64,000 nt of DNA, taken from positions 253,306-317,305 of the forward strand of contig LDXR01000002.1 of NCBI GenBank assembly GCA_001443495.1. Direction: 5' to 3'. Below the pieces are notes generated by a model. That model had not been told where the DNA came from and searched no databases. It saw nothing but the letters and a program-made list of their open reading frames with translations. This DNA comes from a candidate division NC10 bacterium CSP1-5 (GTDB lineage: Bacteria; Methylomirabilota; Methylomirabilia; Methylomirabilales; CSP1-5). Made by a program: the position numbers and the translations under genes. Position 1 is the stretch's first letter, and each line of letters opens with the position of its first letter. Shown in pieces: positions 27,097-34,563 of the stretch.

Positions 27097-27486
27097 TCAC
27101 GGCCCTCCGGCCTCGACCCCCCCGTTGGCCCCGATGGATTGGACGATGTTCCTCAGGGCTCGCTCAGCCGCTGGGCTGACGTCGAGGAACTCCACCATCG
27201 TCTCATAATACGGGCCTCCGTCTGATCGGACGGAGCTCACCCGACTGTGCACCACGCGACAACGGATGGTGGACAGGTCCCCGTTCGTCCCCAGTTGAAG
27301 AAGGCAGAGGCTCTGCGGCGGGAACGTATCCTGCTGCTCTACGAGCACTCCCCGCTGCGTCACATCCAGCACCTCCGCCACCTGGAGGGTTGGGATTCCC
27401 TCCACAGTCCCACAAATGCGAAGACGCGGACGCTTCTCGGTGAGCAAGTTGTTCTGCAAGGATGAGGTCACGTGTGTTGCTGGCAC
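27097..27486 (-). CDS. PilZ-like domain protein, consensus-like copy
   Basis: 129 residues, paralogue of the protein at 25205-25594. It keeps RPRLR (RxxxR) and DVTQRG (DxTxxG, close to the [D/N]xSxxG consensus), so cyclic di-GMP binding is plausible. Shared blocks with the other copy are AEVLDVT, STIRCRVV and SRV, and the tail GGVEAGGP. It faces the terminator of the His-rich protein gene. A cyclic di-GMP effector role is inferred from the family; no target gene is evident. Confidence 0.7.
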   Translation of the reverse strand: MPATHVTSSLQNNLLTEKRPRLRICGTVEGIPTLQVAEVLDVTQRGVLVEQQDTFPPQSLCLLQLGTNGDLSTIRCRVVHSRVSSVRSDGGPYYETMVEFLDVSPAAERALRNIVQSIGANGGVEAGGP

Positions 27487-27534
27487 TTAAGGGCGCCGGC
27501 GCCTTCCCCGTGTGCCCCGAAATGCGGGGAGAAG

Positions 27535-28755
27535 TTATCTTCCCTCGGTCCCTCTGTCAATGAAAAAATCGTGACGAGATAATTGCAACATGGCGCGGGC
27601 TGCCTCGACGGCTGCCGTCATGATCTCAGCCGGTGGGAGCCTGCTCATGTCGGCCAGCCGTCGGCAATCCTCGTATTCGGGGGCCAGGTGGATCGGGCGG
27701 CCTTGAAGTCGGCCCACCTTGACGCGCACCTGGCCAAAGGGGGTCTCCACCGTCAGCACCTCCCGCGGAAGCGTCTGCCGCTGCGTTCTGCGGAATCGGA
27801 CACCGAAGGTGCTGCTGTAGCTCAAGAGGATCGGTCCGATGCCCTCCTCAAGGCCGGCCGGAACGATCGCCGAGATGACCGTGGCGGGTCGGGACTTCTT
27901 CATGATGATCGGGGTCAGGAACACATCGAGGGCTCCCGCTGCAAAGAGCGCCTCCATGAGTGGTTCGAAGAGCTGGGGGTTCATATCATCAATGTTCGCC
28001 TCGACGACCGTCACCTCATCCCTGTCGAGGTCTTCGATCCTTTCACCGACGATCAGCCGGAGCAAGTTCGGCCGGCGAGCGAGGTCCAGGCTGCCTGCCC
28101 CGTAGCCGACCTGACTGATCCGCAGCGGAGGGAGGGGCCCGAACCCCTTCGCTAGGGTCGAGACAATAGCCGCCCCCGTTGGTGTGGTCAGCTCTGCCTC
28201 GACCGGGCTCCCATAGACCGGAACGCCTCGAAGAAGATGGGCGGTCCCCGGCGCCGGTACCGGGAGATCGCCGTGGGCCGTCTGGGTCCTCCCTCCGCCC
28301 AGGTTCAGCGCCGAGGCATGGATCTCCCGAATTGCGAGCACGTTCAGCCCAATAATGGCCCCCGCCACATCGACAATCGTGTCCACGGCCCCGATTTCAT
28401 GGAAGTGAATCCGCTCCATCGGAAGGCCGTGGACAGCCGCCTCGGCTTCTCCCAGGCGCTCGAAAATCCGGCGGACCGGTGCCAGAGCCGTCTCAGGGAG
28501 GTCGCTCCTTTCGAGGAGGGCGAGAATGTCGGAGAGATGGCGGTGGGGGGGCGGGTCTGGAGGCGTGATGACCTGGACCCGCGTCCCGATCAGGGCGCCG
28601 CGCCTGACCTTCTCGGCCTTGAGATCCACACCGGGAAGCTTGAGCCGTGCAATCTCAGACCGGAGCACATCCAGGGAGAGCCCGGCATCTACCAGTGCCC
28701 CCAGAATCATGTCGCCGCTGCAGCCGCTAAAGCAGTCGAAGTAGGCGATCTTCAT
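27535..28755 (-). CDS. larC: Nickel insertion protein LarC
   Basis: LarC (formerly DUF111) is the CTP-dependent cyclometallase that inserts nickel into the pincer cofactor of lactate racemase and related enzymes. The start MKIAYFDCFSGCSGDMILGALVDAG is the family signature. The HFHEIGAVDTIVDVAG block, the GYGAGSLDLARRPNLLR segment and the late VEANIDDMNPQLFEPLMEAL region are present. It is read as one frame of 406 residues, unlike some LarC genes that need a programmed frameshift. It lies in the order larE-larB-larC on the minus strand. Confidence 0.95.
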   Translation of the reverse strand: MKIAYFDCFSGCSGDMILGALVDAGLSLDVLRSEIARLKLPGVDLKAEKVRRGALIGTRVQVITPPDPPPHRHLSDILALLERSDLPETALAPVRRIFERLGEAEAAVHGLPMERIHFHEIGAVDTIVDVAGAIIGLNVLAIREIHASALNLGGGRTQTAHGDLPVPAPGTAHLLRGVPVYGSPVEAELTTPTGAAIVSTLAKGFGPLPPLRISQVGYGAGSLDLARRPNLLRLIVGERIEDLDRDEVTVVEANIDDMNPQLFEPLMEALFAAGALDVFLTPIIMKKSRPATVISAIVPAGLEEGIGPILLSYSSTFGVRFRRTQRQTLPREVLTVETPFGQVRVKVGRLQGRPIHLAPEYEDCRRLADMSRLPPAEIMTAAVEAARAMLQLSRHDFFIDRGTEGR

Positions 28756-28769
28756 GGCTAACCGCTTGA

Positions 28770-28825
28770 AAGCTAGGACGCTGGGACGCTAGAACGCTGG
28801 AATTCTGGCTTTCCAGCATTCTAGC
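28770..28825. repeat. Short-period repeat array, ACGCTGG/AGCTAGG family
   Basis: Units AGCTAGG, ACGCTGG, GACGCTAG, AACGCTGG and AATTCTGG follow each other with a period of 7-8. The array ends in CTTTCCAGCATTCTAGC, which can pair back. It fills the gap between larB and larC. Confidence 0.65.
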
Positions 28826-29579
28826 CGTGTTCGCCGAGGAGGTTGATCCGGTGGGCGAGCACGCCGGCACCAAAGCCGTTGTCGATGCCTACCACCGCCG
28901 TGCCGGAGGCGCAGGAATTCAGCATGGTGAGAAGCGCCGACATGCCACCGAAGCTCGCCCCGTAGCCGATGCTCGTCGGAACGGCGATCAGTGGTTTAGC
29001 CGTGAGCCCCCCCACCACGCTGGGGAGGACGCCATCCATTCCCGCCACCACGACGAGGACCCGGGCCGCGTGGAGCTCGGCCCATTTGTTGAGAATCCGG
29101 TGCAGTCCCGCAACCCCGACATCATACTGTCTGTCAACCCGGCTTCCTAAGAAATCGGCGGTCACCGCCGCCTCCTCGGCGACCGGGATGTCGGCGGTCC
29201 CGGCGCTCATCACCAGGACGGTCCCTGTGGTCGATGGCGTCCGCCCTCGGTGGACCACGACGGTGCGCCCCAACACGTTGTACTCAGCGGACCGATCGAC
29301 CTTCGCAATGGCGCCATACACCTCTTCGCTGGCCCGCGTGGCCAGGAGGCTGCCGTGCTGACGGAGTAACCGCTCGGCGATCGCCGTGATCTGTTCGATC
29401 GTCTTGCCGGGACAGAAGAGGACTTCAGGAAAGCCCTGGCGCAGGCTCCGGTGGCTGTCCAGGGTCGCGAAGCCCAGCTCCTCGAACGGTAGGACCTTCA
29501 GCCGATCAAGGGCCTCGTCGGTCGAGAGCTTCCCTGTTTTCACGGCCTCCAGGACGGCTTTGAGGCGGGTTGCATCCAT
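28821..29579 (-). CDS. larB: Pyridinium-3,5-biscarboxylic acid mononucleotide synthase LarB
   Basis: LarB carboxylates and hydrolyses nicotinate adenine dinucleotide in the first step of nickel-pincer cofactor synthesis. The C-terminal half shows the PurE-like (AIR carboxylase) fold pattern: GTVLVMSAGTADIPVAEEAA, DVGVAGLHRIL, VVVAGMDGVLPSVVGGL and VPTSIGYGASFGGMSALLTMLNSCA. The ATG at 29579 with AGGAG upstream gives 252 residues; the track start adds 57 codons with no match to the family. The larC start is about 65 bases downstream, across a repeat array. Confidence 0.95.
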   Translation of the reverse strand: MDATRLKAVLEAVKTGKLSTDEALDRLKVLPFEELGFATLDSHRSLRQGFPEVLFCPGKTIEQITAIAERLLRQHGSLLATRASEEVYGAIAKVDRSAEYNVLGRTVVVHRGRTPSTTGTVLVMSAGTADIPVAEEAAVTADFLGSRVDRQYDVGVAGLHRILNKWAELHAARVLVVVAGMDGVLPSVVGGLTAKPLIAVPTSIGYGASFGGMSALLTMLNSCASGTAVVGIDNGFGAGVLAHRINLLGEHG

Positions 29580-29733
29580 TGGCAGCTCCTGTTTGATCCG
29601 CGAGAAGGGTAACATACACGATAATGTACTGCAATTCCTGTCCTGATAGGGGTTTGTACGGCCCAGGGGTGTGAGGCACGACGAAGGAGCATGGGAAAGT
29701 GTTGAGTGGGGTATCACCAATTCCAAAGAGGCG

Positions 29734-29775
29734 TTAGGCTGACGAAGCATCCGAGGGCGATTTGTCGATCTTCAT
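29734..29775 (-). CDS. Possible 13-codon ORF overlapping the larE stop
   Basis: The end of larE contains AAGGAGGAAGCACC followed by ATG, which overlaps the larE stop codon (ATGA). The frame reads MKIDKSPSDASSA and then stops. The perfect ribosome binding site and coupled start look like those of a real gene, but the frame ends after 13 codons. It may be the remnant of a deleted gene. Confidence 0.25.
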   Translation of the reverse strand: MKIDKSPSDASSA

Positions 29776-30647
29776 GGTGCTTCCTCCTTTCCTTCTCCAT
29801 CGTCGCGCCAGTGCCGCGCATCGTGCGTCGTGCGGGTAGTCCGTACGGCTTCGTTCAAGGATCCGGTTCGGTATCCCTGCAAGTCAACGGCAACATGGAC
29901 AAAGCCGGCTTCCCGGAAGCGTCGAACGATCTCCTCACGCACCGCCGGAGCCACCAGTCGCGGCAGCTCCTCGGGTGCGACCTCGATCCGCGCAATCGCC
30001 TCGTGATAGCGAACCCGATAGATCCGGAAACCCAACTCCCGCAGCACGCGCTCACACCGCGCCACCTGGGTCAGGCGGGCAGGGGTGATTTCGATCCCGT
30101 AGGGGAACCGGCTCGACAGGCAGGCGAGGGCAGGCTTGTCCCAGACCGGGAGATCGATCCAACGGGCCGCCTCGCGGATGTCGGCCTTGGTGAACCCGAG
30201 CTCGTCCAGCGGCGAGCGCACGCCGTATTCGCGCGCCGCCTTGCGCCCGGGACGGTGGTCACCGCGATCATCGACGTTGAAGCCATCAAGGATATGGGGG
30301 ATCCCGAGGCAGCGGGCTTGCTCAATGGCCGTGCTATACAGTTCGGCCTTACAGAAATAACAACGGTTCACCGGGTTCCCGGCGTAGCGGGGATCATCAA
30401 GCTCATGCGTTTCGACCAGCAGGTGGCGCCCCCCCAACTGCTCGGCCAATCGCTGCGCGGCTATTTTCTCATCGGGAGCCAGGCTGGCCGAAACCGCGGT
30501 CAGCGCGACCACCCCCTCGCGCAACGTGGCGACCGCCTCGGCGAGCAGGAAGCTTGAGTCCACCCCTCCCGAGAAACAGACGACGACCCGGCCCATTTCC
30601 CGAAGGAGGTTCCGCAGCTGGGTGACCTTGGCGTCCAAAGTAGGCAT
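29772..30647 (-). CDS. larE: ATP-dependent sacrificial sulfur transferase LarE
   Basis: LarE adds sulfur to the pincer precursor. The PP-loop SGGVDS sits at 26-31. Cys176 in ALACLSSRFPYG corresponds in motif and position to the sulfur-donating Cys176 of the Lactobacillus enzyme. Two more cysteines occur in NRCYFCK (Cys96, Cys99); homologues with extra cysteines may use an Fe-S cluster instead of sacrificing the residue, so the mechanism here is open. With larB and larC it forms a complete cofactor pathway, but larA is not in the window. Confidence 0.95.
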   Translation of the reverse strand: MPTLDAKVTQLRNLLREMGRVVVCFSGGVDSSFLLAEAVATLREGVVALTAVSASLAPDEKIAAQRLAEQLGGRHLLVETHELDDPRYAGNPVNRCYFCKAELYSTAIEQARCLGIPHILDGFNVDDRGDHRPGRKAAREYGVRSPLDELGFTKADIREAARWIDLPVWDKPALACLSSRFPYGIEITPARLTQVARCERVLRELGFRIYRVRYHEAIARIEVAPEELPRLVAPAVREEIVRRFREAGFVHVAVDLQGYRTGSLNEAVRTTRTTHDARHWRDDGEGKEEAP

Positions 30648-30911
30648 TAGAGAACTCTGCTGGGATGAGGTCGCGGCGATTCCGCTGTCAAGACGTCACA
30701 GGTTTTCCGGGGGGCTTCACGGTGCGTGGCCAAGACGTGGTTCTCTTATAGCTCAATGCGCATGCTCTCTGTCAAGCCCAAACTTGGATTGCACCGGCCC
30801 GCCTTGTCCCCTTTTGAGGTGTCCGTCAAATTAGGGCTAGTGCCGTCTGTCCCTTGTTTCCCTGGGGGACGTCTTGTGGCATACTGGGGCATCTGATCTC
30901 TGGAGGGCTCC

Positions 30912-32111
30912 GTGGGAACACGACCAGAACGAGAGCGTCTTTCCCGGCGCGTGAAAGAGCTGGCGCGCGAGGTTGGTTTTGATCTGGTCGGCCTCTCGCC
31001 GGTTATCCCGCCCCCTCACAGTGAGTCGTTCGCCGAGTGGCTGAGGCGGGGCTTTGGGGGCGAGATGGCCTATCTCGAGCGCGGCGCGACGGCACGCCTG
31101 CACCCAGGGGGTTTTCTCCCGTGGGCGAAGTCGATCGTGTCGGTGGCACTCAACTACTACGTTCCCTTGCACCGAGAGGATGCGCCCCAGGATGGGCTCC
31201 GCGGTTGGATCTCGCGCTATGCCTGGGGAGATGACTACCACGAGATCATGGAGGATTATCTGGGAAAGCTCCTAGCGAGGATACGAGCCGAGGTCGGGGA
31301 GTTCGTCGAAGGACGGGCGTACGTAGATACCGGCCCGGTTCTCGAACGGGAGTTTAGCTCGCTGGCCGGGGTCGGTTGGATCGGGAAGAACACCACCATC
31401 ATTCATCCCCGCCGAGGCTCCTGGTTCTTTCTCGGCGAGCTGTTCCTCAGCCTCGATCTCGAGAGCGACCGGCCGATCCGCGATCGTTGCGGGGGGTGTG
31501 ACCTGTGCATCCGGGCCTGCCCGACGGGCGCACTGGTTGGACCCTATCTCCTGGACTCCCGGCGCTGCATTTCGTATCTCACCATTGAGCTGAAGGGGAG
31601 CATCCCTCGCGAGATGCGCCCGTTAGTCGGGGATCATATCTTCGGCTGTGATATCTGTCAGGACGTCTGCCCGTACAACGCAAAGGCCAGGCCCAGTTCC
31701 GAAGAGCGTTTCTGGCCGCGCGAAGGGCAGTACGCCCCCGACCTCATCCCGCTGCTGGCTTTGTCCGAGGAGGAGTTTCGGCGCCGGTTCAAGGGGAGCG
31801 CCATTCGCCGGGCCAAGCGGCGGGGGCTGCTCAGAAACGTCGCGGTGGCGCTCGGCAACGCAGGGCGGGCCGAAGCGGTCCCGGCCCTGACGCAGGCCCT
31901 TCGACACGATCCGGAGCCGCTGGTCCGAGGTCACGCCGCGTGGGCGTTAGGGCGGATCGGGGGGGGTGCGGCTCGCGAGGGACTCGAACAGGCGTCTACT
32001 CAGGAGACCGACCCTGATGTTCGGGAGGAGATCGGCCTCGCCCTGCACGAAATCAGCGGTCAGCAATCAGCGGTCAGCAGTCCGCTGCGTGCCGGAGAGC
32101 TGGAACGCTAG
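30912..32111 (+). CDS. queG: Epoxyqueuosine reductase
   Basis: QueG is the cobalamin- and Fe-S-dependent enzyme that reduces epoxyqueuosine to queuosine in tRNA. Family blocks seen are VDTGPVLEREFSSLAGVGWIGKNT, then two 4Fe-4S cysteine clusters (CGGCDLCIRACPTGAL and FGCDICQDVCPYN). A C-terminal HEAT-like repeat region follows (ALTQALRHDPEPLVRGHAAWALGRIG). GTG start with GGAGGG upstream. The last roughly 19 residues (after LALHE) are encoded by the intergenic repeat CAGCGGTCAGCA, so the native C-terminus appears to have been extended or replaced. Confidence 0.95.
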   Translation: MGTRPERERLSRRVKELAREVGFDLVGLSPVIPPPHSESFAEWLRRGFGGEMAYLERGATARLHPGGFLPWAKSIVSVALNYYVPLHREDAPQDGLRGWISRYAWGDDYHEIMEDYLGKLLARIRAEVGEFVEGRAYVDTGPVLEREFSSLAGVGWIGKNTTIIHPRRGSWFFLGELFLSLDLESDRPIRDRCGGCDLCIRACPTGALVGPYLLDSRRCISYLTIELKGSIPREMRPLVGDHIFGCDICQDVCPYNAKARPSSEERFWPREGQYAPDLIPLLALSEEEFRRRFKGSAIRRAKRRGLLRNVAVALGNAGRAEAVPALTQALRHDPEPLVRGHAAWALGRIGGGAAREGLEQASTQETDPDVREEIGLALHEISGQQSAVSSPLRAGELER

Positions 32112-32117
32112 AATGCT
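32052..32117. repeat. Repeat array overlapping the 3' end of queG
   Basis: ATCAGCGGTCAGCAATCAGCGGTCAGCAGTCCGCTG belongs to the CAGCAGT family seen at 15397. It is followed by CTGGAACGCTAGAATGCT of the ACGCTGG family. The queG stop codon TAG lies inside the second part. Confidence 0.7.
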
Positions 32118-32143
32118 CGGAGGCTTCAACTAGGCAGTTCCCT

Positions 32144-32202
32144 TAACCCAAGAAACCCAAGAAACGCAAGAAACCCAATGAACCCAACACTGAACACCCA
32201 AG
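32144..32202. repeat. Nine-base tandem repeat, CCCAAGAAA
   Basis: Units AACCCAAGA-type follow each other: CCCAAGAAA CCCAAGAAA CGCAAGAAA CCCAATGAA CCCAACACT. The array ends right at the start codon of the aminotransferase gene and leaves no room for a normal ribosome binding site. Confidence 0.75.
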
Positions 32203-32203
32203 C

Positions 32204-33400
32204 ATGAGCGATCTGTACGCCGATTTTCGACGGTATCTCTGTCCCACATCGGCTGAACCGCTCGGGCTCATCATCGAGAGGGCGGAGGGCTGCTTCCTGC
32301 GGACTCGCGACGGGAAGAGCATCCTCGACTTCGTCTCGGGCATTGGGGTGAGCAGTGTGGGCCACGGCGGTCCGGAGGTGTTGCGGGCGATCAGCACCCA
32401 GGTCGAGCGGCATCTCCACGTGATGGTCTATGGCGAGATGGTCCAAGAGGCGCAGGTCGCGTTGGCCAAGCGCCTTGCCGAGATCGCTCCGGGCGATCTC
32501 TCGATGACGTTTTTCTGTAACAGTGGGGCGGAGGCGATCGAAGGGGCAATCAAGCTCTGCCGCAAGGCGACAGGCCGGACGCGCGTGGTCGCCTTCGCCG
32601 GGGGATACCACGGGGATACCCTTGGGGCCCTGTCGATCTCGGGCGAGGCCCGCTACCAGAAACCGTTCGAGCCGCTCCTGCCCGACGTGCATTTGCTTCC
32701 CTTCGACGCCTGCGACGCCTTGGATGGCATCGACGAACGGGTGGCGGGGGTCGTGGTGGAGCCGATCCAGGGAGAGGCCGGGGTGCGCGTCCCGGGCCCC
32801 GACTTTCTGCCCACGCTGAGGGCCCGCTGCCGCGAAGTTGGGGCATTGTTGATCCTGGATGAGGTTCAGACCGGAATTGGCCGCACCGGACGGTGGTTTG
32901 CGTGCGAGCACTGGGAAGTGGTTCCAGACTGCCTGGTGCTCGCCAAGGCGGTGGGGGGTGGGATGCCCTTGGGTGCTTTCATTGCGCGTCCAGCGCTGAT
33001 GCGCACCCTCTGGGCCGATCCGCCTTTTGCCCACGTGACGACCTTTGGCGGCCACCCCGTCTCGTGTGCCGCGGGGCTTGCCGCCCTCCGCACCATCGAT
33101 CAACAGGGACTTCTCAAAAACGCCGAGACCATGGGCAATCACCTCAGAAGCGCCATGTCCCGCCTTCACGGGGTGAAAGAGGTCCGAGGGATCGGCCTCC
33201 TTCTGGGCCTCGTCCTCGAGGAGCCGTCTCTGACGCCGCCTGTCCTTCGCCTGGCGTTAGAGCGTGGCTTGCTGGTGGGGGACTTTCTCTACGCCGACGG
33301 GGTCATCCGCATCGCACCGCCCCTGGTGGTGTCGCGGGAACTCTGCGATCGGGCGGTCGAGGTTTTGGGGGAGAGCCTCCGCATCGCGCGACAAAGATGA
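32204..33400 (+). CDS. Class III PLP-dependent aminotransferase
   Basis: 398 residues of the acetylornithine/GABA/omega-aminotransferase family. PLP-binding features are SGAEAIEGAIKL, AGGYHGDTLGAL, VVVEPIQGEAG, LILDEVQTGIGRTG and the Schiff-base lysine in VLAKAVGGGMPLG. Substrate cannot be assigned. The gene lies just ahead of LuxE- and LuxC-like genes, whose combined product would be an aldehyde. An aldehyde-amine transamination in the same pathway is therefore an attractive inference. The start codon lacks a Shine-Dalgarno sequence because a CCCAAGAAA repeat abuts it. Confidence 0.88.
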   Translation: MSDLYADFRRYLCPTSAEPLGLIIERAEGCFLRTRDGKSILDFVSGIGVSSVGHGGPEVLRAISTQVERHLHVMVYGEMVQEAQVALAKRLAEIAPGDLSMTFFCNSGAEAIEGAIKLCRKATGRTRVVAFAGGYHGDTLGALSISGEARYQKPFEPLLPDVHLLPFDACDALDGIDERVAGVVVEPIQGEAGVRVPGPDFLPTLRARCREVGALLILDEVQTGIGRTGRWFACEHWEVVPDCLVLAKAVGGGMPLGAFIARPALMRTLWADPPFAHVTTFGGHPVSCAAGLAALRTIDQQGLLKNAETMGNHLRSAMSRLHGVKEVRGIGLLLGLVLEEPSLTPPVLRLALERGLLVGDFLYADGVIRIAPPLVVSRELCDRAVEVLGESLRIARQR

Positions 33401-33486
33401 TGACGGCTCGACTGAGCTCGCCGAAGTCCGATGACCGATCAAGGAGGTTCGAGGACTGAGTACCTGAACTTGGGAGGGACGACGGA

Positions 33487-34563
33487 TTGCGAGAGCCTCT
33501 CGTTGAGCGCGTGCTGAGGTTCATTCGAGGGACGACCGACGAGACCTTTGAGGGACTAGCCCTGGAGGTTTTCGGTTTTCAGTACCAGAGGAATCCGGCC
33601 TATCGACGCTTCTGTGGTCAGCGAGGAGTCACGCCGGATACCATAGTCCGTTGGGACGATATTCCTCCAGTCCCCACGGCAGCCTTCAAGTTTCTGGACC
33701 TGACCTGCGCCCCGCCCGAACACGTCTTCCTGACCAGCGGGACGAGTCAGGGTGGAGAGCGGCGAGGGCAACACGGATTCCCCTGGCTCGAGCTTTACGA
33801 TACCTCCCTCCTGAAGAATTTCACTGCCCATCTCCTTCCTGATGGACTGCGGCCTCGGATGCTCATCCTGGCGCCGCCTCCAGACCTTCACCCCGCCTCC
33901 TCCCTGTCCCATATGCTCGAGGGAGTGCGGAAAGCGCACGGAGGCGAAGGGAGCGTATATTTTGTCGGCGAGACGGGGATGAATCTCGCCGGGCTGCTGG
34001 ACAGCTTGCGCGAGGTCGAGTCGCAGCAAGATGCAATCTGCCTTCTCGGTACCTCGTTCGCCTTCGTCCATTTCCTCGACGTGTGTCTTCTGGAGGGATG
34101 GACGTTTCAGCTCCCTGAGGGGAGTCGTCTGATGGATACCGGAGGCTTCAAGGGGCGATCCCGCGAGCTCTCGCGAGAGGAGCTGTTGCGCCTCTATGGA
34201 AAGACTCTTGGGATTCCCGAGGCGCTGTGCATTAACGAGTACGGCATGACCGAGATGGGTTCCCAATTTTACGACAATACCCTGAGGGATCGGTTTCTGG
34301 GGCGCTCGCGCGTTCGGTTCAAAGAGGTCCCTCCCTGGGTGCGGACGCGTATCCTCGATCCCACGACGCTTGAGGAGATCCCGGAAGGCCAGGTGGGGCT
34401 CCTCACCCACTACGACCTGGCCAACTGCGGATCGGTGCTGGCGATCGAAACCGAAGATCTGGGCTACAGGGTCGCAGAGGGGTTCGAGGTGGTTGGCCGA
34501 GCGCCCGGGGCCGAGGCGCGGGGTTGCTCTTTGACCGTCGAGGAGCTTGAAAGAAGGCGATGA
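33487..34563 (+). CDS. LuxE-like acyl-protein synthetase
   Basis: LuxE-type enzymes activate a fatty or other acid as acyl-AMP and pass it to a cysteine for reduction by LuxC. The 358-residue protein shows WDDIPPVPTAAFK, the adenylate-forming P-loop-like VFLTSGTSQGGERRGQHGF, DTGGFKGRSRELSREEL and the INEYGMTEMGSQFYD block. A TTG start at 33487 with GGGAGGG upstream is chosen by the track and fits. It overlaps the next gene by four bases (ATGA). No luciferase genes (luxAB) were found in the window. Confidence 0.88.
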   Translation: MREPLVERVLRFIRGTTDETFEGLALEVFGFQYQRNPAYRRFCGQRGVTPDTIVRWDDIPPVPTAAFKFLDLTCAPPEHVFLTSGTSQGGERRGQHGFPWLELYDTSLLKNFTAHLLPDGLRPRMLILAPPPDLHPASSLSHMLEGVRKAHGGEGSVYFVGETGMNLAGLLDSLREVESQQDAICLLGTSFAFVHFLDVCLLEGWTFQLPEGSRLMDTGGFKGRSRELSREELLRLYGKTLGIPEALCINEYGMTEMGSQFYDNTLRDRFLGRSRVRFKEVPPWVRTRILDPTTLEEIPEGQVGLLTHYDLANCGSVLAIETEDLGYRVAEGFEVVGRAPGAEARGCSLTVEELERRR

